A DNA stretch of 5,021 nt from Nanobdellota archaeon (GCA_030704765.1 JAUYDD010000036.1:1-5021); one strand, 5' to 3'. Positions 1 to 4,885 are shown, counted from the first letter of the stretch. A program made the numbers and translations. The notes: generated by a model not told the origin, from the letters alone.

Positions 1-93
1 AGTGTGGTTTGATTGGCCCTTGTTTTTAGGATGCTCAGAAATTAAAACAAACTGACATCCACATCTTAAAAGATGTGGTTTAATTTCTGACAT
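1..93 (+). repeat. Structured repeat element A (left part cut by window start)
   Basis: This is the right portion of a composite hairpin repeat. Positions 1-28 are identical to 3570-3597 in element B (the 3' side of the left hairpin, including TTTGATTGGC and a T5 tract). The joint GATGC follows at 30-34. The right hairpin is complete: ATG 31-33 pairs with CAT 91-93, C34 is bulged, and 35-46 pairs perfectly with 79-90 (12 bp). A 12-nt bulge lies on the 5' side only (47-58), then an 8-bp upper stem (59-66 with 71-78) is capped by the tetraloop TAAA (67-70). No coding potential is visible. Function is unknown; a non-coding RNA, a palindromic mobile element or a terminator-like structure are all possible. 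Confidence 0.75.
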
Positions 94-142
94 TAAAAAA
101 ACACAAAGCCTTAAAAATCACGCCCAAAAATCTTTCGCAAAC

Positions 143-190
143 TTTATATATCTATGTTGGTTAAAAAAAGATACAAAAAGATATTTAAAT
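143..190 (+). promoter_or_regulatory. TATA-like promoter of the zinc-ribbon/Hsp20-like gene
   Basis: The A/T-rich box ATATTTAAAT at 181-190 is centred about 27 nt before the ATG at 212 and is preceded by an A-rich stretch that could serve as BRE. This is the archaeal spacing for a leaderless transcript, and no Shine-Dalgarno sequence is seen. A second TATA-like string, TTTATATATC at 143-152, could drive a transcript with a leader of roughly 35-40 nt. The downstream box also lies inside an inverted repeat, listed separately. Confidence 0.55.
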
Positions 191-200
191 CAAAATATCT
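179..200. promoter_or_regulatory. Inverted repeat overlapping the TATA box (candidate operator)
   Basis: AGATATTT at 179-186 and AAATATCT at 193-200 are perfect inverted repeats of 8 bp separated by 6 nt. They cover the TATA box and part of the gap to the ATG at 212. A dimeric repressor bound here would block TBP/TFB. The region is very AT-rich, so a chance palindrome is quite possible; only the position makes it notable. Confidence 0.3.
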
Positions 201-211
201 GTATTAATACT

Positions 212-868
212 ATGTTTAATAGAAAATGTTCTAGATGCAATAATAAAGTCAATAAAGAATTTGACTATTGCCCCTTTTGCGGTAATAATCTTATATCTGA
301 ATCTGATAAAACAGATTACGGTTTTATTGGAAAAAATGATTTTATTGATGATAATTCCATTCCTATTAATAATTCTCCGATGGACAAGATATTAGAAAAT
401 GCCTTCAAGATGGCTGAAAAAATGCTAGATAAGCATATGAAAGCCTTATCAGAAGAGATGGTTGAGACTAGACAAAAAAATTTTGAGAGAAATGAAATCC
501 CAAATAGGCCATCAAGGATAAATATCCAGTGCTTAATAAATGGTGAAAATGCTTTTCCTAATACTCAAGAAAAAAGAGTAATAAAACCAGTAGCAATATC
601 TAAAGAAAAGATTGATAAGATTGCAAAACTTCCAAAAAAAGAACCTAATTCAAAAGTTAGGAGATTTTCAGGAAAAGTTGTATATGAGTTAGAGGTTCCA
701 GGTGTAAATAGTATTAATGATGTTCTAATAAACCAATTAGAAAATTCTATAGAAATAAAAGCCTTGACAAAAGACAAGGTTTATTCAAAAACTTTGAACA
801 TAAATCTTCCTATTTTAGGATATAAATTAAAAGAAGGTAATTTAGTTTTAGAGTTGCTTGGAAAGTAA
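212..868 (+). CDS. Zinc-ribbon protein with C-terminal Hsp20/CS-like domain
   Basis: The product is 218 aa. A short zinc ribbon sits at the N-terminus: CxxC at C6/C9 and CPFC at C20/C23. Residues 24-60 look disordered (Asn/Asp/Ser-rich). Residues about 58-90 form a charged amphipathic helix with several Met (MDKILENAFKMAEKMLDKHM), followed by a Lys/Pro-rich linker. Residues about 148-216 look like a small beta-sandwich of the alpha-crystallin/CS kind: a V-Y-E-L-E-V-P-G-V strand pair like the small-heat-shock-protein core, then IEIKA and a final LVLELLG strand. A chaperone-like or partner-binding role is inferred from fold resemblance only. The ATG is supported by a TATA box about 27 nt upstream (leaderless). 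The stop lies 1 nt from the stop of the convergent TrmB-like gene. The Hsp20/CS assignment is moderate; the zinc ribbon is clear. Confidence 0.8.
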   Translation: MFNRKCSRCNNKVNKEFDYCPFCGNNLISESDKTDYGFIGKNDFIDDNSIPINNSPMDKILENAFKMAEKMLDKHMKALSEEMVETRQKNFERNEIPNRPSRINIQCLINGENAFPNTQEKRVIKPVAISKEKIDKIAKLPKKEPNSKVRRFSGKVVYELEVPGVNSINDVLINQLENSIEIKALTKDKVYSKTLNINLPILGYKLKEGNLVLELLGK

Positions 869-869
869 A

Positions 870-1610
870 TTATTTTCTAGAAATCTTCCATAAAAAATCA
901 AAATATTGCTTAAAACTTTCTGAAATTCTTTTGTTTTTAATCATAAAAACATAAGGCTTTTCTTCCCATAAAAAGATATATACATAATCTTCTGTAATGT
1001 CTACTGCTGTTGGATTAATATATCCTTTTGGCATATATCTTACTTCTGTGAATCTTTCTTTTTCCCTGTCTTTTCCAAGAGTCTCTTTAACAGAAGAATC
1101 TAAAATTATTTTTAATTTTTGCTTTTTTTCAGCTGACTTAAGATTCATATTGGAAATAAATATTCTTAATGACTCAGATTTAAACTGCTGTTCTGAAAAT
1201 CCAATTATATAAATAATTCCTTTATTCGGGCAATCATTTATAATTTTTCTAAATGCAGACTTAAAACCTTCAAATCCTTCATAAATAGCTGTTTTTGTTT
1301 CAGGGTTTTTTATTTTTTTAATTGATTCTAATTGAGGAATAATCTCTAAAAACTTTTTTCTCTTTTCTTCTTGTTTTTCAATCAAGACATCAGGTTCAAT
1401 ACAAGAAAAGTGCTTTCCATTGCTTTGGACATTATAACTAACAAATCCTTTTTTTATTAAAGTATTTAATGATTCATAAACCCTTGAATTTGCTATTAAA
1501 GTTTCATCAATAATAGGCCCTGTTGTACTTTCTCCATTTTTCAATAGAAATATATAAATTTTAATTTCATTATCAGTAAGCCCTAGTTCTTTTAAGGATC
1601 CTAATTCCAT
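870..1610 (-). CDS. TrmB-family transcriptional regulator
   Basis: The product is 246 aa, close to the size of TrmB-like regulators that lack the long sugar-binding C-terminus. Residues about 6-70 form a winged helix-turn-helix: LKELGLTDNEIKIYIFLLKNG, a recognition helix around 40-55 (ANSRVYESLNTLIKKGFV), then a wing. Residues about 73-98 form a Lys/Glu-rich helix, the usual coiled-coil dimer linker. Residues about 105-246 match the phospholipase-D-like C-terminal domain of the family, ending in the aromatic helix FKQYFDFLWK. No catalytic HxK motif is seen, so a regulatory rather than enzymatic role is expected. The ligand cannot be told from sequence. The gene is divergent from the methyltransferase-transporter pair and shares a palindromic site with it, suggesting autoregulation and control of that pair. 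The ATG has a TATA box about 25 nt upstream, so the mRNA is probably leaderless. Confidence 0.9.
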   Translation of the reverse strand: MELGSLKELGLTDNEIKIYIFLLKNGESTTGPIIDETLIANSRVYESLNTLIKKGFVSYNVQSNGKHFSCIEPDVLIEKQEEKRKKFLEIIPQLESIKKIKNPETKTAIYEGFEGFKSAFRKIINDCPNKGIIYIIGFSEQQFKSESLRIFISNMNLKSAEKKQKLKIILDSSVKETLGKDREKERFTEVRYMPKGYINPTAVDITEDYVYIFLWEEKPYVFMIKNKRISESFKQYFDFLWKISRK

Positions 1611-1630
1611 ATTTTTATTAACATTTCTTC

Positions 1631-1639
1631 TTATTTAAA
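1631..1639 (-). promoter_or_regulatory. TATA box of the TrmB-like regulator gene
   Basis: Read on the minus strand, AAATAA preceded by TTT (1631-1639) is centred about 25 nt upstream of the ATG at 1610, the archaeal TATA position for a leaderless mRNA. The 20-bp palindrome at 1642-1661 lies immediately upstream, where the BRE would be. Confidence 0.6.
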
Positions 1640-1641
1640 TT

Positions 1642-1661
1642 TTTCTCCTTTTAAGGAGAAA
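1642..1661. promoter_or_regulatory. Palindromic operator in divergent promoter, probable TrmB-like regulator site
   Basis: TTTCTCCTT (1642-1650) and AAGGAGAAA (1653-1661) form a perfect 9-bp inverted repeat around a 2-nt centre. It contains the only G/C-containing cluster in an otherwise A/T intergenic region. It sits between the two divergent TATA boxes, covering the BRE position of both promoters. A winged-HTH dimer encoded by the adjacent regulator gene is the natural candidate ligand. In archaea a site over the BRE usually blocks TFB, while one just upstream can activate, so the direction of control is open. It differs from the TATCAC-N5-GTGATA site known for thermococcal TrmBL1. Confidence 0.65.
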
Positions 1662-1663
1662 TT

Positions 1664-1676
1664 ATATTTATATACT
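1664..1676 (+). promoter_or_regulatory. TATA box of the methyltransferase-transporter operon
   Basis: TATATTTATATAC (1664-1676) is centred about 26 nt upstream of the ATG at 1696, the usual archaeal distance for leaderless transcription. The palindrome at 1642-1661 ends 2 nt before it. Confidence 0.6.
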
Positions 1677-1695
1677 AATAAAAGATAACTACTTT

Positions 1696-2358
1696 ATGGT
1701 AGTTCCAAAATTAGTACAAGACTTTATTGAAAAAATAAAACAGGACGCATTAAATGGCACTTATAGCTTAGACATAAATGGAATTCAGATTGATGTTTTT
1801 CCATATATATTTCCTCCAGAAACAGATATCTCTAAAAGTTCTAGAACTATATATAATGTAATTAATAATCTATCAGGGGAAAAAGTCCTTGATATAGGTA
1901 CAGGAAGTGGGATATTAGCAATAAAAGCAGCAATATCAAGAGCTAGAAGTGTAGATGCAGTAGATATACTTTCTGAAGCAGTTGAATGCGCAAGGCATAA
2001 TGTAAAAATAAATAACACAAATAGAAAAATAAGAGTCTTTCAAAGTGATTTGTTTTGTTGTGTTGAAGATGAATATGATGTTATACTTGCAAATCTGCCA
2101 ATATTAGATGAAGTAGAAGAAGATTTAAGATTTCATAGCCTTATTGATCCGGGATTTAGGTATCATCAAAGATTTTTTAATTGTGCAGGAGATTATCTAA
2201 ATCCTGAAGGAGTCATACTCATGGCTCATGCAAATTTAGAAAAAGATGGTTTTAAAAAATTAGAAGATTTAGCAGCTTCATGCAGATTTAAGTTTCAAGT
2301 ACAAAATTCAAGACATTTTAATGGTTATGAATGGAGGAATTATAAATTTACAAAATGA
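1696..2358 (+). CDS. Class I SAM-dependent methyltransferase (MTS/HemK-like)
   Basis: The product is 220 aa with a Rossmann-type methyltransferase core. Motif I is VLDIGTGSG at 64-72 (SAM binding). The acidic residue after strand 2 is D90 in VDAVD, followed by the helix SEAVECARHN. SDLF at 117-120 is the motif III position. Strand 4 is DVILANLPI at 128-136, where HemK/PrmC-type and MTS-domain enzymes carry NPPY/NPPF. Here the motif reads NLPI, so the second proline and the aromatic residue that stacks on the target base or glutamine side chain are missing. Later strands are visible (NPEGVILMAHAN at 169-180). The substrate is unknown; RNA, protein N5-glutamine or a small molecule are possible. 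Its stop overlaps the next ATG by 4 nt (ATGA), implying translational coupling with the transporter. It is probably controlled by the divergent TrmB-like regulator. Confidence 0.88.
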   Translation: MVVPKLVQDFIEKIKQDALNGTYSLDINGIQIDVFPYIFPPETDISKSSRTIYNVINNLSGEKVLDIGTGSGILAIKAAISRARSVDAVDILSEAVECARHNVKINNTNRKIRVFQSDLFCCVEDEYDVILANLPILDEVEEDLRFHSLIDPGFRYHQRFFNCAGDYLNPEGVILMAHANLEKDGFKKLEDLAASCRFKFQVQNSRHFNGYEWRNYKFTK

Positions 2359-3038
2359 ACCCAATAATTTTATTTTTATGGATTATAGGAATAAGTTTTT
2401 TTTCATTATTTGGATCTGTTTATGTAAAAAAATACAAAAAACCTGATGCTTTAATAGCATTATATATCTCATTTGTTTTGATAAGTAATATTATAGCATA
2501 CAAAATAGTAAAATTCGATTTAGGAATAATCACAGTTTTTGCAACATCAGCATCAATAATATTTCCAGTTACATTTTTATTAACAGATATAATAAATGAA
2601 AAATTTGGGAGAAAAGAAACTCATAAAATGATTTTTATAGCATTTTTAACCCAAATTGCTGTTGCATTTTTTATATGGATAGCAATCAACTTAGAGCCTG
2701 CTCCTTTTTTTAATGATCAAGAAATATTTTCAAAGATATTGGGATTTGCGCCAAGAATAATGATTGCAAGTTGGATTGCTTTTTTAATTAGTGAAAATGC
2801 AGATGCTTATATTTTTTCTTGGTTTAAGAATCTTACAAAAGGAAAACATCTTTGGCTAAGAAATGTATTTAGTTCAATACCTGCTATGGCATTAGATACA
2901 ATTATATTTGTTACTATTGCATTTTACGGAATTCAGCCATTATTGCCTCTGATTGCTGGTGTTCTAATATTAAAATGGATTGTAGGAATAATTGACATTC
3001 CTTATATGTATATTAATAGATGGATGATGGATAATTAG
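2355..3038 (+). CDS. Queuosine-precursor-type (VUT/YhhQ family) transporter
   Basis: The product is 227 aa, hydrophobic, with about six to seven membrane segments (roughly 3-22, 33-52, 57-79, 91-112, 133-149, 174-194, 197-217). Family marks are visible: a conserved Asn in LISNIIAYKIV (N45), FPVTFLLTDIINEKFGRKE (P71, D78, E82, G85, R86), an APRI segment with R134, then RNVFSSIPAMALDT (R169, D181) and K207 with P216. Members of this family import 7-deazapurine precursors such as preQ0/preQ1 for queuosine in bacteria. In archaea the parallel use would be archaeosine salvage, which is inference here. The polar residue (often Gln) usually found before the DT pair appears replaced by M/A. The gene starts inside the methyltransferase stop codon and ends 10 nt from a convergent gene. 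Confidence 0.85.
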   Translation: MNPIILFLWIIGISFFSLFGSVYVKKYKKPDALIALYISFVLISNIIAYKIVKFDLGIITVFATSASIIFPVTFLLTDIINEKFGRKETHKMIFIAFLTQIAVAFFIWIAINLEPAPFFNDQEIFSKILGFAPRIMIASWIAFLISENADAYIFSWFKNLTKGKHLWLRNVFSSIPAMALDTIIFVTIAFYGIQPLLPLIAGVLILKWIVGIIDIPYMYINRWMMDN

Positions 3039-3048
3039 AATAATTTAT

Positions 3049-3525
3049 CTAAACAGCATTACTCAATCTTACATCATAATTTGCTGACATCTTATATGCT
3101 AAAGCAAGGTGTTTCTTAAACTCTTCAAAACTTAAACCTCTATACTTTTTTTTAATTAAAGGTTTTATCTCACTATCCTGCAATACTTCATAAATTCCTT
3201 CAATTTCCCAGACATGCCAGAAATAGCACTTCTGATATTCTGGATTTGTTATTGCCTTGTATTTTCTTTCTCCTGCTTTCTTAATTGTATCAATTCCTCT
3301 TTGTTTCTCGCTCCAGTGCACTGGATGGAATTCAATTAAACTATCTCCTACTAAAAAATCAATGCTGTTTGTTTTAGAGCCATTTGTCCTTACATGCAAG
3401 TTTTCATCTTCTTTAAAATCCCTAATTAAGCCGTATTTATGCAATAATATTCCAACAATCCTCTCATGATAAGAATCAAAACTTACTTCTCCATTTCCAA
3501 AATCAAAAAAACAATGTGCCACCAC
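3049..3525 (-). CDS. Uncharacterised 158-aa protein, possible PD-(D/E)xK-like nuclease
   Basis: I do not recognise a named family. A helix with E21 (SYHERIVGILLHKYG) is followed by a strand pair, NSIDFLVGDSLIEFHPVHW, with D56, E65 and H67. The order E...D...ExH resembles the PD-(D/E)xK nuclease core, with His in place of the usual Lys. A Lys/Arg-rich helix (about 78-91) and the strands YFWHVWEIEGIYEVL (101-115) would fit the rest of that fold. This is a weak inference. The only usable starts are two adjacent GTG codons at 3525 and 3522, because an in-frame TAG lies at 3529-3531. No convincing TATA box or ribosome binding site is visible, and repeat element B begins at about 3532. The gene may therefore be complete with a GTG start, or its 5' end may have been cut off by the repeat. 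It ends 10 nt from the convergent transporter gene. Confidence 0.65.
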   Translation of the reverse strand: MVAHCFFDFGNGEVSFDSYHERIVGILLHKYGLIRDFKEDENLHVRTNGSKTNSIDFLVGDSLIEFHPVHWSEKQRGIDTIKKAGERKYKAITNPEYQKCYFWHVWEIEGIYEVLQDSEIKPLIKKKYRGLSFEEFKKHLALAYKMSANYDVRLSNAV

Positions 3526-3531
3526 ACACTA

Positions 3532-3733
3532 AAGGTTTTTTGCCACAGCTAAAAAATCGCCTGCTGGCGAGTGTGGTTTGATTGGCCCTTGTTTTTATGA
3601 TGCAAGAAAAAACTTTTATGGTTTTTTCTGCACAGAAAATTCATCTGAAAGAATTTTCTTGTGCTCGAGAATTGAAAACTGTAACATTTGCTATGACCAC
3701 ATGATAAATCATGAGGTTTTCAATTCTCGACAT
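3532..3733 (+). repeat. Structured repeat element B (four consecutive hairpins)
   Basis: This is the longest copy. The left hairpin: AAGG 3532-3535 with CCTT 3587-3590, GCC 3542-3544 with GGC 3584-3586, and CGCC 3558-3561 with GGCG 3566-3569; positions 3570-3597 are identical to element A. Two extra hairpins follow the joint GATGC (3599-3603): 3605-3613 with 3621-3629, closed by TGC/GCA with A3604 bulged; and 3634-3642 with 3651-3659, closed by GCAC/GTGC with T3660 bulged. The right hairpin pairs 3665-3679 with 3716-3730 (15 bp), has a 20-nt bulge on its 5' side, and ends in CATGA-TAAA-TCATG (3700-3713). It closes with CAT 3731-3733, C3664 bulged. The element fills the space between the unidentified ORF's start and the 3' end of the tRNA. 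Confidence 0.75.
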
Positions 3734-3738
3734 AAAAA
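3734..3738 (-). terminator. T5 tract directly after tRNA-Ile
   Basis: On the minus strand five T residues immediately follow the tRNA discriminator base. U-rich tracts of this kind terminate archaeal tRNA transcription. Element B begins right after it, so the tract also marks that element's edge. Confidence 0.6.
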
Positions 3739-3860
3739 TGAGGCTGCCAAGATTTGAACTTGGGACCCCTGCCTTTCTGATATCGAAGATATCGGAAACC
3801 CCGAAATCTTGATTTCGATGTTATCAGAGCAGTGCTCTAACCGGGCTGAGCTACAGCCTC
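3739..3860 (-). tRNA. tRNA-Ile (GAU), intron-containing
   Basis: A full cloverleaf is seen on the minus strand. The acceptor GAGGCTG pairs with CAGCCTC (7 bp), discriminator A at 3739. The D arm is GCTC/GAGC with loop AGCCCGGTTA. The anticodon stem is CTGCT/GGCAG with one T-G pair, and the loop reads CTGATA then A, giving anticodon GAT. The T arm is CCAAG-TTCAAAT-CTTGG. Exon 1 is 3822-3860 and exon 2 is 3739-3774, for a mature length of 75 nt. CCA is not encoded, so a CCA-adding enzyme is required. The tRNA decodes AUU/AUC. Its TATA box is at about 3884-3894, and a T5 tract follows its 3' end. Confidence 0.95.
3775..3821 (-). other. 47-nt tRNA intron at position 37/38 with bulge-helix-bulge motif
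   Basis: Both splice sites fit the archaeal bulge-helix-bulge rule. The central 4-bp helix is CTGA (loop bases 32-35) with TCAG near the intron's 3' end. It is flanked by 3-nt bulges TAA (cut TA^A) and AAA (cut AA^A). The inner helix is ATCGAA with TTCGAT, and the outer helix is the anticodon stem. Inside the intron, CGAAAT/ATTTCG and GATATC/GATATC can form competing small hairpins. Splicing would be by the archaeal EndA endonuclease and RtcB ligase (established for archaea, not seen here). Confidence 0.88.
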
Positions 3861-3883
3861 ATATAAATAACTTAAAAAGAAGG

Positions 3884-3894
3884 CTTATTTAAAA
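3884..3894 (-). promoter_or_regulatory. TATA box of tRNA-Ile
   Basis: On the minus strand TTTTAAATAAG is centred about 29 nt upstream of the mature tRNA 5' end (3860), with an A-rich stretch before it. This fits an archaeal RNA polymerase promoter with a leader of only a few nucleotides. Confidence 0.6.
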
Positions 3895-3905
3895 CTTTTT
3901 AATTT

Positions 3906-4084
3906 AGTGTATAACCCCCTGACATATGCCATGAGTCATTTCCCTTGTTAATCAATAACTATTCCAAATAACTCTTGCTATAAATAAGCACTAAAAAACA
4001 CTCAGAAATTAATCTAATGATTAATTTATCGATAATATTATTAGATACCAATATTCTAAATGTATCATATGAGTATGTTACAGC
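3906..4084. other. Gene-free stretch between tRNA-Ile promoter and element D
   Basis: No ORF of useful length, tRNA or promoter is convincing here. The stretch contains GACATATGC at about 3919-3927, which resembles the closing motif of the repeats and matches the reverse complement of the element D left edge (GCATATGTC, 4083-4091). It also contains the decayed hairpin at 4001-4027. The region may be a graveyard of older repeat copies; that is inference. Confidence 0.4.
4001..4027 (+). repeat. Decayed repeat hairpin related to element A
   Basis: CTCAGAAATTAA (4001-4012) matches positions 34-45 of element A exactly. AAATTAATC (4006-4014) pairs with GATTAATTT (4019-4027) around the loop TAAT. 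The outer pairs and the GACAT closure of the intact copies are lost. It could be a degenerate right-hand hairpin or a chance A/T palindrome, though the 12-nt match favours the former. Confidence 0.4.
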
Positions 4085-4202
4085 ATATGTCAAGAACTCT
4101 GGATTGAAATCCAGAGCGTGAGTTCTTGAGCATGATCCAAAATTCCTTTGCTATCTATGGACTAAAGTCACATAGCGTGCGCAAAGAGAATTTTGGACAT
4201 AT
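4085..4202 (+). repeat. Structured repeat element D (two hairpins inside ATATGTC/GACATAT)
   Basis: Left hairpin: ATG 4087-4089 with CAT 4131-4133, G4130 bulged; 4090-4099 with 4120-4129 (10 bp); a 6-nt bulge on the 3' side (4114-4119); then TGGAT-TGAA-ATCCA (4100-4113). Right hairpin: ATG 4132-4134 with CAT 4198-4200, A4135 bulged; 4136-4145 with 4188-4197 (10 bp); CTTTGC 4146-4151 with GCAAAG 4181-4186; an upper stem 4155-4162 with 4167-4175 (A4170 bulged) and loop TAAA. The left hairpin's CAT and the right hairpin's ATG share CATG at 4131-4134. The whole element is bounded by ATATGTC (4085-4091) and GACATAT (4196-4202), which can pair with each other. Stems share no sequence with the other copies, only the layout. 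Confidence 0.7.
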
Positions 4203-4234
4203 CAAGTGGGCGCACAAGTTTTTAATTCAGTAAC

Positions 4235-4243
4235 CTTTAAAAA
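4235..4243 (+). promoter_or_regulatory. TATA box of the eL15 gene
   Basis: CTTTAAAAA (4235-4243) is centred about 26 nt upstream of the ATG at 4265, with TAAC upstream. This predicts a leaderless eL15 mRNA; no Shine-Dalgarno sequence lies before the ATG. Confidence 0.6.
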
Positions 4244-4264
4244 CCACTTTTCTCTAATCAAAAT

Positions 4265-4861
4265 ATGGCAAAAGGACTATATCATCATTTAAAACAAGCT
4301 TGGAAAAATCCAAATCAAGAAAGATTAAGGGAACTTATGGTAGTTTGGAGAAGTGAAGAAGCTGTGATAAAGATAGATAAACCAACAAGATTAGATAAAG
4401 CTAGAATACTCGGATATAAAGCTAAAAAAGGGTATGTTGTTGCAAGAGTAAGAGTAAAAAGAGGAGGAAGACAAAGAGCAAGGACTAATAAAGGAAGAAA
4501 ATCTAAAAGGCACACAATAAGAAAGGTTGTGCAGATGAACTATAGGTGGATAGCTGAAATAAGAGCTCAGAAAAAATATCCTAATCTTGAAGTCTTAAAT
4601 TCTTATCCATTGTCTAAAGATGGAAAACATTATTTTTTTGAAGTGATACTAGTTGATTATGAAAGACCTGAAATAAAAAATGATAAGACAATAAACTGGA
4701 TATGCAAAGCAAATAACAGAAATAGAGTTTACAGGGGCTTGACTTCTGCAGGAAAGAAATCAAGAGGTTTAAGGAGCAAATCTCCAACAAACAAAGCACG
4801 GCCTAGTGTAAGAAAGATGTACATTACTAAAAAAAGAAATAAGGTTGTGCATAGATTATAA
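4265..4861 (+). CDS. rpl15e: Large-subunit ribosomal protein eL15 (L15e)
   Basis: The product is 198 aa, very basic and full length for archaeal eL15 (about 190-200 aa). It is a structural protein of the archaeal/eukaryotic 60S-type large subunit, contacting 23S rRNA. Family landmarks: the N-terminal GLYHHLKQAWKNP, the segment KPTRLDKARILGYKAKKGYVVARVRVKRGG (39-68), the Arg/Lys-rich GRQRARTNKGRKSKR, WIAEIRAQKKYPNLEVLNSY (94-113), the strand HYFFEVILVDYERPEI, and the C-terminal RGLTSAGKKSRGLRSK (157-172). The N-terminus starts MAKGLY rather than the MGLY common in many archaea. The ATG is fixed by the TATA box about 26 nt upstream. The gene stands alone here, with repeat elements D and C on either side, so it appears monocistronic. 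Confidence 0.97.
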   Translation: MAKGLYHHLKQAWKNPNQERLRELMVVWRSEEAVIKIDKPTRLDKARILGYKAKKGYVVARVRVKRGGRQRARTNKGRKSKRHTIRKVVQMNYRWIAEIRAQKKYPNLEVLNSYPLSKDGKHYFFEVILVDYERPEIKNDKTINWICKANNRNRVYRGLTSAGKKSRGLRSKSPTNKARPSVRKMYITKKRNKVVHRL

Positions 4862-4876
4862 ATAATGGCTATTTTT
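4862..4876 (+). terminator. U-rich terminator after eL15
   Basis: A T5 run at 4872-4876 follows the stop codon within 15 nt, as is typical for archaeal U-tract termination. The strong hairpin of element C (from 4886) ends in a second T5 tract (4959-4963) and may act as a backup. Confidence 0.5.
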
Positions 4877-4885
4877 AATAATCAA

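Noticed and set aside
997..1212. 71-aa open frame on the + strand
   Set aside because: It lies wholly inside the TrmB-like gene on the opposite strand and has no promoter, start context or recognisable domain.
3257..3469. 70-aa open frame on the + strand
   Set aside because: It is antisense to the unidentified minus-strand ORF, with low-complexity hydrophobic composition and no signals of its own.
3532..3733. Repeats as box C/D or H/ACA guide RNAs
   Set aside because: The ATGATGA in element C is part of a hairpin loop region and is not paired with proper D/D'/C' boxes. The GACAT end contains ACA, but the hairpins lack the two-sided pseudouridylation pocket and the ACA lies within the closing stem.
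4315..4515. Leucine-rich 66-aa open frame on the - strand
   Set aside because: It is the antisense shadow of eL15, caused by its Lys/Arg-rich codons reading as Leu/Phe/Ser.
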